Below are positions 36,410-47,440 of a stretch of 64,000 nucleotides of DNA, one piece after another. Under the pieces are notes generated by a model. It ran no database searches. It was not told the DNA's origin and worked only from the letters and a program-made list of their open reading frames with translations. The DNA lies in assembly GCA_937922155.1 (NCBI GenBank), contig CAKZVL010000018.1:1-64000 (forward strand), written 5' to 3'. Position numbers and translations under genes: made by a program. The number at the start of each line of letters is the position of its first letter. Position 1 is the first letter of the stretch. The DNA is from an uncultured Paracoccaceae bacterium (GTDB lineage: Bacteria; Pseudomonadota; Alphaproteobacteria; Rhodobacterales; Rhodobacteraceae).

Positions 36410-37297
36410 CTAAAACTTCAGCACATCCACCGCATCGCCCATCGGCATCGTCACCTTGTGCCAATCGCGCATACGCTTGTTGAACCATGTGCGTTGGCGT
36501 TTGGCGTATTGTCGGGTGGCGATGATCACCGCCTCTTTGACCTGATCGAACGACAGGGTACCATTGAGGAATTCCATCAGTTCTGGCGCGCCGATGGCTT
36601 TTGAGGAGGGATGGGTCGGGTCCCAGTTGGCGTGCATTGCGCGGGCCTCTTCCATGACGCCTTGCGCGACCATCAGGTCAAATCGTTGTTCGATCCGGGG
36701 GGTGAGCCAGTCTTTGGGGGCATCCAGAAGGAGGGCCGTTGCGCTGGCCAACGGGACAAGCGGCGGGGGCGTTTGATCTTGCCAATCCGCAAGGCTTTGC
36801 CCGGTTTGGTTCAGGACTTCCCACGCGCGCTGTACGCGGGCGCGGTTTTTGGTGTCGATCTGCTGTGCTGTGCGCGCGTCTAGTTGCGACAGGAGTTCGG
36901 GTAGGGGCAATGCGTCTGCTGCCGAGCGCACCTCTGCGCTTGTCGCGGGGATGTCGGCCAAGCCTTCGGTCAGGGCCGAAAAGTAAAGCCCGGTGCCGCC
37001 GACAATGATTGGCCTTTGACCCGAAAGCAGCGGTTTGACGTCGCGCAGCCAGTGGCCGACCGAATAGGATTGGTCATGGGGCACGTGACCATAAAGGTGA
37101 TGTGGTGCGTGTTTTGTGTCTGCCGCATTGGGTCGAGCAGTCAGGATGCGCCAGCCGTCAAAGACCTGCAGCGCGTCTGCGTTCACCACGATCCCGCCTT
37201 GGCGCTGTGCAATCATCAAGGCCAAAGCCGATTTACCAGACGCCGTTGGTCCTGCGATCAAAACCGGTTTGTCGGGGGAGATGTCAATCGGTGCCAA
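36410..37297 (-). CDS. miaA: tRNA dimethylallyltransferase
   Basis: [44 protein letters not shown]. Confidence 0.95.
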   Translation of the reverse strand: MAPIDISPDKPVLIAGPTASGKSALALMIAQRQGGIVVNADALQVFDGWRILTARPNAADTKHAPHHLYGHVPHDQSYSVGHWLRDVKPLLSGQRPIIVGGTGLYFSALTEGLADIPATSAEVRSAADALPLPELLSQLDARTAQQIDTKNRARVQRAWEVLNQTGQSLADWQDQTPPPLVPLASATALLLDAPKDWLTPRIEQRFDLMVAQGVMEEARAMHANWDPTHPSSKAIGAPELMEFLNGTLSFDQVKEAVIIATRQYAKRQRTWFNKRMRDWHKVTMPMGDAVDVLKF

Positions 37298-37410
37298 GTG
37301 TTTTCACGTTTTCCAAAGGTAAGGTAAGGAACGGCTGCGTTGCCCATTGAACCTTTGGCCTTTTTGCGACATTTTGCGCGCAACGAAAAGCGTGAACTAT
37401 GAGGGCCAGC

Positions 37411-38136
37411 ATGACGAGTGAACCAAAGACCGCTTACAAACGGGTTATGCTGAAAATCTCGGGCGAGGCGCTGATGGGCGATACAGGCTTTGGCCTGCAC
37501 CCGCCGACGGTGGAACGTATCGCCAAAGAGGTGAAGTCGGTTCACGACCTTGGCGTTGAGATTTGTATGGTCATCGGGGGCGGCACTATCTTTCGCGGGT
37601 TGCAAGGCAGCGCGCAGGGGATGGAACGCACCACGGCCGATTACATGGGGATGCTGGCGACGGTTATGAACGCGCTGGCGGTGCAATCCGCGCTGGAGGC
37701 TGAGGGTATTCACACGCGGGTCATTTCCGCAATCACGATGAACGAGGTTGCAGAACCCTACATCCGCCGCCGCGCTGTACGTCACCTTGAAAAGAAACGC
37801 GTATGCATTTTTGCAGCCGGGACAGGCAACCCCTATTTCACAACCGATACAGCAGCGACGTTGCGCGCCAATGAGATGTCGTGCGAGGCGATCTTTAAGG
37901 GCACCAAAGTTGACGGGGTTTACGACAAGGACCCAGTGAAACATGCGGATGCGAAACGATACAAAGAAGTGTCGTATGACGAAGTGTTACAAAAGCATTT
38001 GGGCGTTATGGATGCCTCTGCGATTGCGCTGGCGCGGGACAATCATTTGCCGATTATCGTGTTTTCATTGGATGAACCGGGTGGGTTTCGCGGCATCTTG
38101 GCAGGAGAGGGCACCTATACAATCGTGCACGATTAG
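37411..38136 (+). CDS. pyrH: UMP kinase
   Basis: [38 protein letters not shown]; alternative start 37399. Confidence 0.96.
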   Translation: MTSEPKTAYKRVMLKISGEALMGDTGFGLHPPTVERIAKEVKSVHDLGVEICMVIGGGTIFRGLQGSAQGMERTTADYMGMLATVMNALAVQSALEAEGIHTRVISAITMNEVAEPYIRRRAVRHLEKKRVCIFAAGTGNPYFTTDTAATLRANEMSCEAIFKGTKVDGVYDKDPVKHADAKRYKEVSYDEVLQKHLGVMDASAIALARDNHLPIIVFSLDEPGGFRGILAGEGTYTIVHD

Positions 38137-38276
38137 GACGTTTCACGCCGACTCCACGGAAACTGCACAAATCCGCCTAGATACGCGATTAGGGCATAAC
38201 CTATACAAAGAACGGGATTTCGCATACTACACCAAAAGTAGGGTTCGCCCGTAATAAACTGAGCAGACGAATAAAT

Positions 38277-38840
38277 ATGGCTGATGACTTTGAACTAGAT
38301 ACCGATGATCTGACCCGCCGCATGGATGGGGCGATTGCAAACCTTCGCACAGAATTGGCGTCCCTGCGGACGGGTCGTGGCTCTGCCTCGATGCTCGATC
38401 CGATTATGGTTGATGCCTATGGATCTACAACGCCAATCAATCAGGTGGGCACTGTGAACGTGCCTGAACCGCGTATGGTGACAATCAACGTTTGGGACAA
38501 AGCCCTTGTTGGACCTGTGGAAAAGGCGATCCGCGAAAGCGGGCTGGGGATCAATCCGCAGTTGAACGGCACAATCATTATGTTGCCAATTCCAGAGTTG
38601 AACGAAGAACGTCGGCGCGAGATGACCAAGGTCGCGGCGCAATATGCCGAAAGCGCACGGGTTTCCATTCGCAACCTGCGCAAGGACGGCATGGATCAGA
38701 TCAAGAAGGCCAAAAGCGATGGCCTGTCTGAAGACGATATGAAGTTTTGGGAAGCCGAAGTTCAGGATCTGACGGACAAATATACGAAAACTGTCGACGA
38801 TACGCTTGAAAATAAGCAAGCTGAAATCATGCAGATTTAA
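38277..38840 (+). CDS. frr: Ribosome recycling factor
   Basis: [37 protein letters not shown]; adjacent to pyrH. Confidence 0.96.
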   Translation: MADDFELDTDDLTRRMDGAIANLRTELASLRTGRGSASMLDPIMVDAYGSTTPINQVGTVNVPEPRMVTINVWDKALVGPVEKAIRESGLGINPQLNGTIIMLPIPELNEERRREMTKVAAQYAESARVSIRNLRKDGMDQIKKAKSDGLSEDDMKFWEAEVQDLTDKYTKTVDDTLENKQAEIMQI

Positions 38841-38923
38841 CTCGGGTTAACGATATATCGTGTAGGCGAATTGAGCGACGAATGAGGCGGCCATTTTTGG
38901 CCACAGAACAAAAAGGGTCATGA

Positions 38924-39643
38924 ATGACCAAAATGGATAAAATCGGACCACGTCATGTGGCGATCATCATGGATGGGAATGGCCGTTGGGCGCAGCAACG
39001 CGGCCGTCCGCGTTTGGTCGGCCACCATGCCGGTGCGAAACGCGTGCGCGAAATCGTCGAGGCTTGCCCGGATGTCGGCGTCAAGTATTTGACGATCTTT
39101 GCCTTTTCGACCGAAAATTGGAAACGCACACAGACCGAAGTTGCGGGATTGATGCGGTTGTTCCGCCGTTACATTGAGCGCGAAGCGCGCGCGCTGTTGC
39201 AGGAAGGTGTGCGGGTTCGGTTTATCGGCGATCGGATGAAGCTGGATGATAAGCTTGTGTCGTTGATGGATAACCTTGAGCTTTTGACATCGACCAATGA
39301 CAAGGTACATTTGACCATCGCGTTGAATTATGGCGGCCGCGATGAAGTGACCCGTGCGGCACAGCGCCTTGCCTTTGAGATTGAGCAGGGGCGGCTGACG
39401 CACAAGGACGTGGACGCCGAAACGCTGGCGAAATTCCTGGATACGCAGTTTTTGCCTGATCCTGATCTGGTTATTCGCACCAGTGGCGAAGCACGGATTT
39501 CGAACTTTTTACTGTGGCAGTCAGCCTATGCGGAATATGAGTTCCTTGATACGTTGTGGCCGGATTTCACATCGGACGAATTCAAGACAGTTATCGGTGC
39601 CTATGGCACGCGGGATCGCCGTTATGGTGCGGTCCTCGCTTAG
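38924..39643 (+). CDS. uppS: Undecaprenyl diphosphate synthase
   Basis: IIMDGNGRWAQQRG; FAFSTENWKR; RTSGEARISNFLLWQSAYAEY. Confidence 0.95.
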   Translation: MTKMDKIGPRHVAIIMDGNGRWAQQRGRPRLVGHHAGAKRVREIVEACPDVGVKYLTIFAFSTENWKRTQTEVAGLMRLFRRYIEREARALLQEGVRVRFIGDRMKLDDKLVSLMDNLELLTSTNDKVHLTIALNYGGRDEVTRAAQRLAFEIEQGRLTHKDVDAETLAKFLDTQFLPDPDLVIRTSGEARISNFLLWQSAYAEYEFLDTLWPDFTSDEFKTVIGAYGTRDRRYGAVLA

Positions 39644-39645
39644 AT

Positions 39646-40452
39646 ATGTCGGCACAACCGCCGCTTGACCCCTCCAAATGGGATGATCTGCAAACCCGCG
39701 TAATTTCCGGCGCGGCAATGACGGTTGTTGGCGCGATTGGCGTCATCATGGGCGGTGTTTGGTTCCAGATGATGGTCGTCTTTGTCACGGCCGTTATGGT
39801 TTGGGAACTTTGGATGATGATCGTGCCGGATCGTCCCACGCCGGGCATGTTGCTTGCCGCGTTGTTGGCGTCTGTGATGTCTGGGCTGTTGTTGGACACA
39901 TCTATCATTGGTCTGTTGCTGTTTCTGGTGGTGCCTGTGTTGGGTGCGGCCACGTTAAAGCGGGAACGGGTTACGTTTTTTATCTTTGCGCTCGGGCTTC
40001 AAATTGCGGGCTGGGGATTGGTCCAGTTCCGCGGGGATTATGGGTTCATCTGGATCATCTGGTTGATGTCTGTGGTGATTGCCACGGATGTGTTTGGGTA
40101 TTTCGCGGGCCGGACCTTTGGCGGACCAAAGTTTTGGCCCAAGGTCAGCCCCAAAAAAACGTGGAGCGGGACAATCGCAGGTTGGATCACCGCAGGGATT
40201 GTCGGGTTTATCTTTACCCTGTTTACCAACGCTGGGTTTACGATTGTTTTGATTTCGATGGTGTTGAGTTTCGCCAGCCAAATGGGTGATATCGCCGAAA
40301 GCGCGTTGAAACGCCGGATGAAGATTAAGGACAGTTCGACACTGATCCCCGGTCATGGCGGGTTATTGGACCGCTTTGATGGGTTGCTTGGCGCGTCGTT
40401 GTTTATGCTTGTGGTTGCATATCTATTCAACGTGCCCGGAGTGGCCTTTTGA
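39646..40452 (+). CDS. cdsA: Phosphatidate cytidylyltransferase
   Basis: Start MSAQPPLDPSKW at 39646; multi-TM; SPKKTWSGTIAGW and KDSSTLIPGHGGLLDRFDGLL. Confidence 0.94.
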   Translation: MSAQPPLDPSKWDDLQTRVISGAAMTVVGAIGVIMGGVWFQMMVVFVTAVMVWELWMMIVPDRPTPGMLLAALLASVMSGLLLDTSIIGLLLFLVVPVLGAATLKRERVTFFIFALGLQIAGWGLVQFRGDYGFIWIIWLMSVVIATDVFGYFAGRTFGGPKFWPKVSPKKTWSGTIAGWITAGIVGFIFTLFTNAGFTIVLISMVLSFASQMGDIAESALKRRMKIKDSSTLIPGHGGLLDRFDGLLGASLFMLVVAYLFNVPGVAF

Positions 40453-41618
40453 AGACAATCAGCATTTTGGGGGCGACGGGGTCAATCGGGCAGAGTACGA
40501 TTGATTTGATTGCGCGTGATCCGTCTCGCTATGATGTTGTGGCGCTGACGGGTGGGCGCAACGTTGAGCAATTGGCCAAGGATGCCAAGGCGTTAGGGGC
40601 TGATATTGCTGTAACGTGCTATGAAGATTGCTTTGCCGATCTAAAGGCCCTGTTGGCGGGTTCGGACATTGAGGTCGCCGCAGGAAGCGACGCCGTCATT
40701 GCGGCCGCGCAGCGTCCGGCTGATTGGTGCATGTCTGCGATTGTTGGTTCTGCTGGCCTTGCGCCGGGGTGGGCGGCGTTGACGAACGGAAATACGTTGG
40801 CCTTGGCCAATAAGGAATCGCTGGTCACTGCCGGGCCGATCCTATTGGCACATGCAAAGGCGCATGGTGCCACGATCCTTCCTGTGGACAGTGAACATTC
40901 GGCGGTGTTTCAAGCGCTGGTGGGTGAAGACATGGCGAGCGTGGAGCGGGTGATTATCACCGCATCTGGCGGCGCGTTTCGCGACTGGCCATTGGAAAAG
41001 CTAGCGACAGCGACGCCAAGCGAGGCAGCGAGCCATCCGAATTGGGATATGGGGCAACGCATTACAATTGATAGCGCGTCGATGTTTAATAAGGCGATGG
41101 AACTGATTGAAACAAAAGAGTTCTTTGAGGTTTCGCCTGACAAGATCGAAGCCCTCATTCATCCCGAAAGCCTGATCCATGCGATGGTGGGGTATTGTGA
41201 CGGTGGCATCATGGCCCATGTGGGGCCGCATGATATGCGCCACGCGATCGGCTATGCGCTGCACTGGCCAGATCGCGCGGATGTTCCGGTGGAGCGGTTG
41301 GATTTCGCCAAGATTGCACAGCTGAATTTCAAAGCGCCCGATTTGGCCCGGTATCCTGCGTTGCAGATTGCACAGGATGTGATGCGGGCCGGTGGCCTGA
41401 CGGGCGCGGTCTTTAACGCCGCCAAAGAACAGGCGCTTGATGGCTTTATCGCCGGGGACATCGGATTTATGGACATGGCCCCTGTGGTGGCGGAAACCCT
41501 AGACAAAATGTCATCACATCCGGGGCTGCAAAATGCCAAATTTACCCTAGATGACGTCTTGAACGTCGACCAGCTTTCCCGGATTGCATCCGGTGAGATC
41601 ATTTCAGCGCGGAGATAG
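40449..41618 (+). CDS. dxr: 1-deoxy-D-xylulose 5-phosphate reductoisomerase
   Basis: ILGATGSIGQSTIDLI; LANKESLVTAG; PVDSEHSAVFQAL. Confidence 0.96.
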   Translation: MKTISILGATGSIGQSTIDLIARDPSRYDVVALTGGRNVEQLAKDAKALGADIAVTCYEDCFADLKALLAGSDIEVAAGSDAVIAAAQRPADWCMSAIVGSAGLAPGWAALTNGNTLALANKESLVTAGPILLAHAKAHGATILPVDSEHSAVFQALVGEDMASVERVIITASGGAFRDWPLEKLATATPSEAASHPNWDMGQRITIDSASMFNKAMELIETKEFFEVSPDKIEALIHPESLIHAMVGYCDGGIMAHVGPHDMRHAIGYALHWPDRADVPVERLDFAKIAQLNFKAPDLARYPALQIAQDVMRAGGLTGAVFNAAKEQALDGFIAGDIGFMDMAPVVAETLDKMSSHPGLQNAKFTLDDVLNVDQLSRIASGEIISARR

Positions 41619-41620
41619 CT

Positions 41621-42946
41621 TTGGATTTATCAGCCCTTTTGTCCGCCGTTGGGGATAATGTTTTCATCCTTTTGGCCTTTGTTGTTGCGTTGTCTGTGAT
41701 CGTGGCGATCCATGAATACGGTCACTACATCGTTGGACGCTGGTCCGGCATTTATGCAGAGGTGTTTTCGATTGGGTTTGGCCCGGTCCTGTGGTCGCGC
41801 AAGGATAAACGCGGCACGGTTTGGCAGATCGCGGCACTGCCCTTTGGTGGATACGTAAAATTTTTGGGTGATGCGAATGCGGCCAGTGTTGGCGGGACCG
41901 CGAACGTTGAAGGCTTTACAGAGCGTCAAACGATGCTGGGGGCTCCATTGTGGGCGCGCACGTTGACGGTTTTGGCGGGGCCTGTGTTCAATTTCATTTT
42001 GGCGGTTTTGATTTTTACCGGCTATTTCATGTGGAATGGCAAAGTGTCCGAACAGCTGGTTCTGGTGGACAGTTTTGATTTACCTGCGCAACTGGTGAAT
42101 GAGCTTGAGGTCGGTGATCGCATAATTGCGGTTGAGGACATCATCTTTGGTGAAGAGGGCACCAATGTCGATGATTTGCCCAATCAGCTATCCTATGATT
42201 ACCGCGTGATCCGTGATGGTCAGGAAATCATCGTTCAGGGGCCGCACCCGATTGTGCCACGCGTTGACCGGCTTTCGCCACGGTCGGCTGCCGATGATGC
42301 CAAGCTGAAGGTTGGCGATGTTATTGTGAGCGTCGATGGTGCGCCGATTTATGCGTTCAACGGGCTGGTTGATGCGGTGCAAGCGGCGCAAGGCGCGCCC
42401 CTGTCGCTGACTGCGTGGCGCGATGGCGAACTGATGGAATTTACGCTGACGCCGCGCGAAACGGCAGAGCGTCAGGAAGACGGATCGTTTGAAAACAACT
42501 ACCGGATTGGCATCGCTGGCACGTTCTTTTTCACGCCTGCGACGGATCGCATTGGCCCTTGGGAGGCGTTCAAATACGGTGCGGAACAGCTTTGGGTGTC
42601 CATCTCGGGATCACTTGTCGGGCTTTGGCAGGTCATTACGGGGGGGATTTCGACCTGCAACATTTCCGGCCCTGTGGCGATTGCACAGGCCAGCGGGTCG
42701 ATGGCGGCGCAGGGCACGGAAAATTACGTTCTGTTCATTGGCATGTTGTCGGCGGCTGTGGGGCTATTGAACCTGTTCCCGATCCCGGTTTTGGATGGCG
42801 GGCATTTAGTGTTTTACGCCTATGAGGCCGTTGCACGGCGCAAGCCGGGAGAGCGCGCGGTGCAGTTCTTGATGTTGATAGGCGTATCGCTTGTCGGGGC
42901 GCTGATGGTGTTTGCGCTGCTCAACGATCTAATTCTTTGCCCATGA
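41621..42946 (+). CDS. rseP: Site-2 intramembrane metalloprotease RseP
   Basis: HEYGH motif, PDZ domain, LFPIPVLDGGHLVFY; TTG start. Confidence 0.94.
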   Translation: MDLSALLSAVGDNVFILLAFVVALSVIVAIHEYGHYIVGRWSGIYAEVFSIGFGPVLWSRKDKRGTVWQIAALPFGGYVKFLGDANAASVGGTANVEGFTERQTMLGAPLWARTLTVLAGPVFNFILAVLIFTGYFMWNGKVSEQLVLVDSFDLPAQLVNELEVGDRIIAVEDIIFGEEGTNVDDLPNQLSYDYRVIRDGQEIIVQGPHPIVPRVDRLSPRSAADDAKLKVGDVIVSVDGAPIYAFNGLVDAVQAAQGAPLSLTAWRDGELMEFTLTPRETAERQEDGSFENNYRIGIAGTFFFTPATDRIGPWEAFKYGAEQLWVSISGSLVGLWQVITGGISTCNISGPVAIAQASGSMAAQGTENYVLFIGMLSAAVGLLNLFPIPVLDGGHLVFYAYEAVARRKPGERAVQFLMLIGVSLVGALMVFALLNDLILCP

Positions 42947-43014
42947 AGTCGTCACGACTTTGACATAATTGTGCCTTCTTTGCCGCCTAGGGAAGTGGGG
43001 AAGGAGACCGTCTG

Positions 43015-43149
43015 ATGACCGTTTTGACCCACGGATACAAAGGAATGCGCGTATTGCTGATGCTGAACTGGCATCGGATGATGTATGCTTTTGCCCTTTT
43101 TGTGTCCCTTAAGGTTGGGTCTTATCTTGCGCTGATTGGGGTCGTTTAA
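43015..43149 (+). CDS. Putative small membrane protein, 44 aa (absent from the ORF track)
   Basis: MTVLTHGYKGMRVLLMLNWHRMMYAFALFVSLKVGSYLALIGVV*; strong SD GGAAGGAGA upstream; one hydrophobic segment. Confidence 0.55.
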   Translation: MTVLTHGYKGMRVLLMLNWHRMMYAFALFVSLKVGSYLALIGVV

Positions 43150-43197
43150 CGCCTGATCTTGGCTGGGCGATGGCCCGCTTTATCCACCTGCATCGTT

Positions 43198-43226
43198 TTG
43201 ACATCATGATTGCGACCGGGTAACCC
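43198..43226 (+). promoter_or_regulatory. Candidate sigma70 promoter upstream of bamA
   Basis: TTGACA, 17 nt, TAACCC. Confidence 0.4.
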
Positions 43227-43262
43227 TTAGGTCTACGGGGATGTGAAGAACAGGCAGAAATC

Positions 43263-45575
43263 ATGAATAATTGGACCGGCAGGGTTATGGCGCGACGCAA
43301 CGGGCCCGTTGGCGTCGTTTTTGCGATGATTCTAACGCTATGTGCGGCCAGTTGGGCACCGATGGCTGCGGCGCAAAGCTTTTCCTTCAATTCCGTTCAA
43401 ATCGAAGGCAATCAGCGGGTGGCTGATGGCACCATTCTGACCCAAGCGGGGATTAGTCAAGGCCAACGCATTTCGTCGTCTGAGTTAAACGCAGCCGCGC
43501 AAAACATTCAAAATTCTGGATTGTTCCAGTCTGTCAATGTCACCCCACGTGGCGGCACGTTGGTGATTGAGGTTGTAGAATTCCCAACTATCAACCGCAT
43601 CAACATCGAGGGCAACCGTCAGGTGCGCGATGCAGAGCTTTTGGCGGTCGTGCGATCCCAGCCGCGCCGTGTTTACACGCCCACAATGGCCGAGGCGGAT
43701 GTTGCGGCGATCACCCAAGTTTACGCATCAAAGGGCCGTATCAATGCATCTGTTGTACCTCAGATTATTCAGTTGAGCGACAATCGCGTTGATCTGGTGT
43801 TCGTCGTCGAAGAAACCGGCGTCACTGAGATTGAGCGTATTTCCTTTATCGGCAATCGCAGCTTTTCCGAACGGCGCTTGCGCGGTGTGCTTGAGACAAA
43901 GCAGGCAGGTGTGCTGCGTGCAATCATCGCGCGTGATACATTCGTGCAAGAGCGGATCGCCTTTGATCGTCGTGCGCTGACCGATTTTTACAATTCGCGC
44001 GGCTACGTTGATTTTCAGGTTCAAAACGTAGATGCGGCGCTGACGCGGGAACGCGATGCGTTTTTGCTGACTTTCAATGTTCAAGAGGGGCAAAAGTTCA
44101 ACTTTGGCGCTGTGACTGTCAGTTCGGATTTACCCGGCGTTGATCCGGCAGAGTTCATGGCCGTGGTGAAGACAAAGCCGGGGGCGGTTTATTCGCCTGT
44201 CGCCCTGGAAACCGATATTGCGCGGATTGAACGGTTGGCGATCCAGCGCGGTCTGGCCTTTGTACGGGCTGATCCGCAAATCACCCGCAATGACCGTGCG
44301 TTGACATTGGATGTGGATTTCCGGCTGATCCGCGGGGAACGCATTTTTATCGAGCGGATCGATATCGCAGGCAACACCACCACGCTGGACCGGGTTGTGC
44401 GCAATCAATTCCGTGTGGTTGAGGGGGACCCGTTCAACCCACGTGAAATTCGTCAAGCCGCAGATCGCATTCGCGCTCTTGGCTTTTTTGGCAATGCAAA
44501 CGTCGAAGCGCGGGAAGGGTCAAGCCCAGAGCAGATTGTTGTGGATGTAGATGTCGAAGAAGGCAACACAGGCTCACTCGGCTTTGGTGCGAACTTTAAC
44601 TCTGATACGGGTGTTGGTTTGCAAGCAACGTTTCGAGAGCGTAACTTCCTTGGCCGCGGTCAGTCGTTGACGTTTCAGCTATCCACCGCTGAAAGCAACC
44701 GCCAACTGTCGTTCAATTTTGCCGAACCGCAACTGCTGGGCCGGGACCTGCGCGGCGGGTTGGAGTTTTCTTATAGCACGACGGACAATGAAAACGCGCT
44801 TTATGACACCGAGACATTTAATTTCCGACCCAGTCTTGCGTTTCCGGTGTCTGAGAATGGTCGCCTTTCGGTGTTTTACCAGCTTGAATATACAGACCTG
44901 ACGGATGTGTCCGATGATGCAAGTCTCATTATCCAAGAAGAGGCGGAGCTGGGTGGTATTTGGACCAATGCGCTTGGCTATAGCTATAGTTATGACACAC
45001 GTCGCACCGGGCTCAATCCGAACGCGGGTGTTTTGTTCCGCTTTGGGCAAGAGTTTGGTGTTGGTGATGCCAACTTTATTCGCACGACCGCACTGCTTGG
45101 TGCGGAGGCATTGGTGCTGAACGAAGAGGTCACACTGCGTGCAACCTTGGAAGGTGGCAGCCTGAACTATACCGGTGGGGATAGCCGCGTTACGGATCGC
45201 TTTTTCCTCAACAGCCGCCGGATGCGCGGATTTGAACCGGGTGGGATCGGTCCGCGCGATGCGGTGACGGATGATGCCCTTGGTGGTAACAAATTTGCTG
45301 TCGCCCGCCTTGAGGCTGAGTTTCCGATCGGTCTACCCGAGGAATACGGGATCACGGGTGGGGTCTTTTTTGACTACGGGTCTGTCTGGGATGTTGGCAA
45401 CACGCGCGGTCAGTCTGTTCTTTATGACGATTTCACCGCGCGATCTGTTGCGGGCATCGCTTTGTTTTGGGACACGCCTTTGGGGCCCTTGCGGTTTAAC
45501 TTTACCGAAGCTTTGGAAGCGGAATCCCAAGACCGCACCCAGAATTTTGATGTAACCATCTCTACCAGCTTCTAA
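43263..45575 (+). CDS. bamA: Outer membrane protein assembly factor BamA
   Basis: POTRA repeats; surface antigen barrel; RRMRGFEPGGIGPRD; C-terminal DVTISTSF. Confidence 0.96.
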   Translation: MNNWTGRVMARRNGPVGVVFAMILTLCAASWAPMAAAQSFSFNSVQIEGNQRVADGTILTQAGISQGQRISSSELNAAAQNIQNSGLFQSVNVTPRGGTLVIEVVEFPTINRINIEGNRQVRDAELLAVVRSQPRRVYTPTMAEADVAAITQVYASKGRINASVVPQIIQLSDNRVDLVFVVEETGVTEIERISFIGNRSFSERRLRGVLETKQAGVLRAIIARDTFVQERIAFDRRALTDFYNSRGYVDFQVQNVDAALTRERDAFLLTFNVQEGQKFNFGAVTVSSDLPGVDPAEFMAVVKTKPGAVYSPVALETDIARIERLAIQRGLAFVRADPQITRNDRALTLDVDFRLIRGERIFIERIDIAGNTTTLDRVVRNQFRVVEGDPFNPREIRQAADRIRALGFFGNANVEAREGSSPEQIVVDVDVEEGNTGSLGFGANFNSDTGVGLQATFRERNFLGRGQSLTFQLSTAESNRQLSFNFAEPQLLGRDLRGGLEFSYSTTDNENALYDTETFNFRPSLAFPVSENGRLSVFYQLEYTDLTDVSDDASLIIQEEAELGGIWTNALGYSYSYDTRRTGLNPNAGVLFRFGQEFGVGDANFIRTTALLGAEALVLNEEVTLRATLEGGSLNYTGGDSRVTDRFFLNSRRMRGFEPGGIGPRDAVTDDALGGNKFAVARLEAEFPIGLPEEYGITGGVFFDYGSVWDVGNTRGQSVLYDDFTARSVAGIALFWDTPLGPLRFNFTEALEAESQDRTQNFDVTISTSF

Positions 45576-46132
45576 TGCGTGGCGTTGTTGCCTTCATGCT
45601 TGCAGCGGCGTGGGCTTTGGTCAGCTTGCCCGCTGTCGCGCAGGAGGCGGAGGTCAGCATTCCGGCGCCTGTTCTGGTTATTGATCCAGAGCGGGTCTAC
45701 GCAGAAAGCCGTCGAGGGCAATCGGTACGGTCAGAGTTGGACGCGGCGGCGGCGGCGCTTCAGAATGAAAATGATCGCATCGTGAATGATCTGATCGCCG
45801 AAGAACAGGATCTTGCAGCGCGACGCCCGAACATGGACCCAGCCGCGTTCCGAGAAGAGGCAGACTCCTTTGATGAAAAGGCGCAGGATATTCGCCGTGC
45901 CCGGGACGCAAAAGAACGCGAGCTGACCCGCATTGCCACAGAGGCGCGCGCGCAGTTTTTTGCAGAATTGCGCCCCATCGTTGGTCAGCTTTTGATCGAC
46001 AAGGGCGGGGTCGCTGTTTTGGACAGTCGGTCTGTTTATCTTGTGCTGCGGTCTGCTGATGTCACAGAGGATGTGATTGAGCGGTTGGATGCGCTGGATG
46101 CCGAAGCAGACACAGCACCCCCAGACGAATAG
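45575..46132 (+). CDS. OmpH/Skp-family periplasmic chaperone
   Basis: Signal peptide; coiled-coil body; downstream of bamA. Confidence 0.85.
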   Translation: MRGVVAFMLAAAWALVSLPAVAQEAEVSIPAPVLVIDPERVYAESRRGQSVRSELDAAAAALQNENDRIVNDLIAEEQDLAARRPNMDPAAFREEADSFDEKAQDIRRARDAKERELTRIATEARAQFFAELRPIVGQLLIDKGGVAVLDSRSVYLVLRSADVTEDVIERLDALDAEADTAPPDE

Positions 46133-46199
46133 CGTGCTTGCCGTGGGCAGGTCGCCTTGGTAGGCATTTGAGCGACGCATTAGATCGAAAGACCCATCA

Positions 46200-46658
46200 A
46201 TGACAACGCCCACAACCGCAGATATTCAACTGATCCAGAAAATCCTGCCGCATCGGTATCCGTTCCTATTGGTGGATAAGGTCCATTCAATTGATGGGAC
46301 GTCTTCAGCCGTGGGCATCAAGAACGTGACGATGAATGAACCGCATTTTCAAGGGCATTTTCCCGGTGCGCCCATTATGCCGGGTGTCACAATCGTCGAA
46401 GCGATGGCGCAAACGGCGGGGGTTATGTGTGGCGCGTCGATGGGTCTGACTGACGGTAATTTGCTGATCTATTTTATGTCGATTGATAAGTGCAAATTCC
46501 GTCGAAAAGTCATTCCCGGTGATGTGCTAGAGATGAAATTGGAAACCTTGCGCGGAAAGCCGGGTGGTAAGGTGTGGCGGTTCAAAGGTATCGCCACCGT
46601 CGAGGGTGAGATGGCCGCAGAAGCGGAATTCGCCGCGATGATGGACCAACAAACCTGA
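46200..46658 (+). CDS. fabZ: 3-hydroxyacyl-ACP dehydratase FabZ
   Basis: [35 protein letters not shown]. Confidence 0.96.
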   Translation: MTTPTTADIQLIQKILPHRYPFLLVDKVHSIDGTSSAVGIKNVTMNEPHFQGHFPGAPIMPGVTIVEAMAQTAGVMCGASMGLTDGNLLIYFMSIDKCKFRRKVIPGDVLEMKLETLRGKPGGKVWRFKGIATVEGEMAAEAEFAAMMDQQT

Positions 46659-47440
46659 TGGCGGGCATTCACCCCAGCGCTGTGATCGAAGCCGGGGCGG
46701 TTGTTCCTGAAAGCTGTCGCGTCGGTCCGTTTTGCGTCATTGGCGCAGACGTCGTTCTGGGAGAGAATGTAGAGCTGAAATCCCATGTGGTTATTGCGGG
46801 CGATACCCATATCGGCGAAGGGACGGTTGTGTTTCCGTTTTCGGTGCTTGGCGAAGTCCCGCAGGACCTAAAATATGGCGGTGAGAAAGCGGTGCTGCGC
46901 ATCGGTGCGCGCAACACGATCCGCGAACATGTGACAATGAATATCGGCACCGCAGGTGGCGGCGGTGAGACGCGCGTTGGTAGTGATGGGTTGTTTATGG
47001 CGGGTTGCCATGTGGCCCATGATGCCCGGATCGGGGATCGGGTGATCCTTGTGAATTCCGTAGCTTTGGCAGGTCATTGTGTTCTGGAAGACGACGTCAT
47101 TGTCGGCGGGTTAAGTGGCGTGCATCAATGGGTGCGCATCGGGCGCGGGGCCATTATCGGTGCCTTGTCCATGGTGACACATGACGTCATCCCGCACGGT
47201 TTGGTGATGGGACCACGTGGCGAATTGGATGGTCTGAACCTAGTCGGTCTAAAGCGCAAAGGCGTGCCGAGATCCGATATCACGGCGCTGCGGGCCGCGT
47301 TCTTGGCGTTGAAAGACGGGGACGGCACGGTGCAGGAACGCGCCAAACGGTTGGCCGAAGAGTTAGACAGCGACTATGTGCGCCAAATGGTTGATTTCGT
47401 ACTGGGCGAAAGCGACCGTGGCCTGCTGACACCGCGCTGA
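46658..47440 (+). CDS. lpxA: UDP-N-acetylglucosamine acyltransferase LpxA
   Basis: Hexapeptide repeats; VLGEVPQDLKYGGE; RIGARNTIREHVTMNIGT. Confidence 0.96.
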   Translation: MAGIHPSAVIEAGAVVPESCRVGPFCVIGADVVLGENVELKSHVVIAGDTHIGEGTVVFPFSVLGEVPQDLKYGGEKAVLRIGARNTIREHVTMNIGTAGGGGETRVGSDGLFMAGCHVAHDARIGDRVILVNSVALAGHCVLEDDVIVGGLSGVHQWVRIGRGAIIGALSMVTHDVIPHGLVMGPRGELDGLNLVGLKRKGVPRSDITALRAAFLALKDGDGTVQERAKRLAEELDSDYVRQMVDFVLGESDRGLLTPR

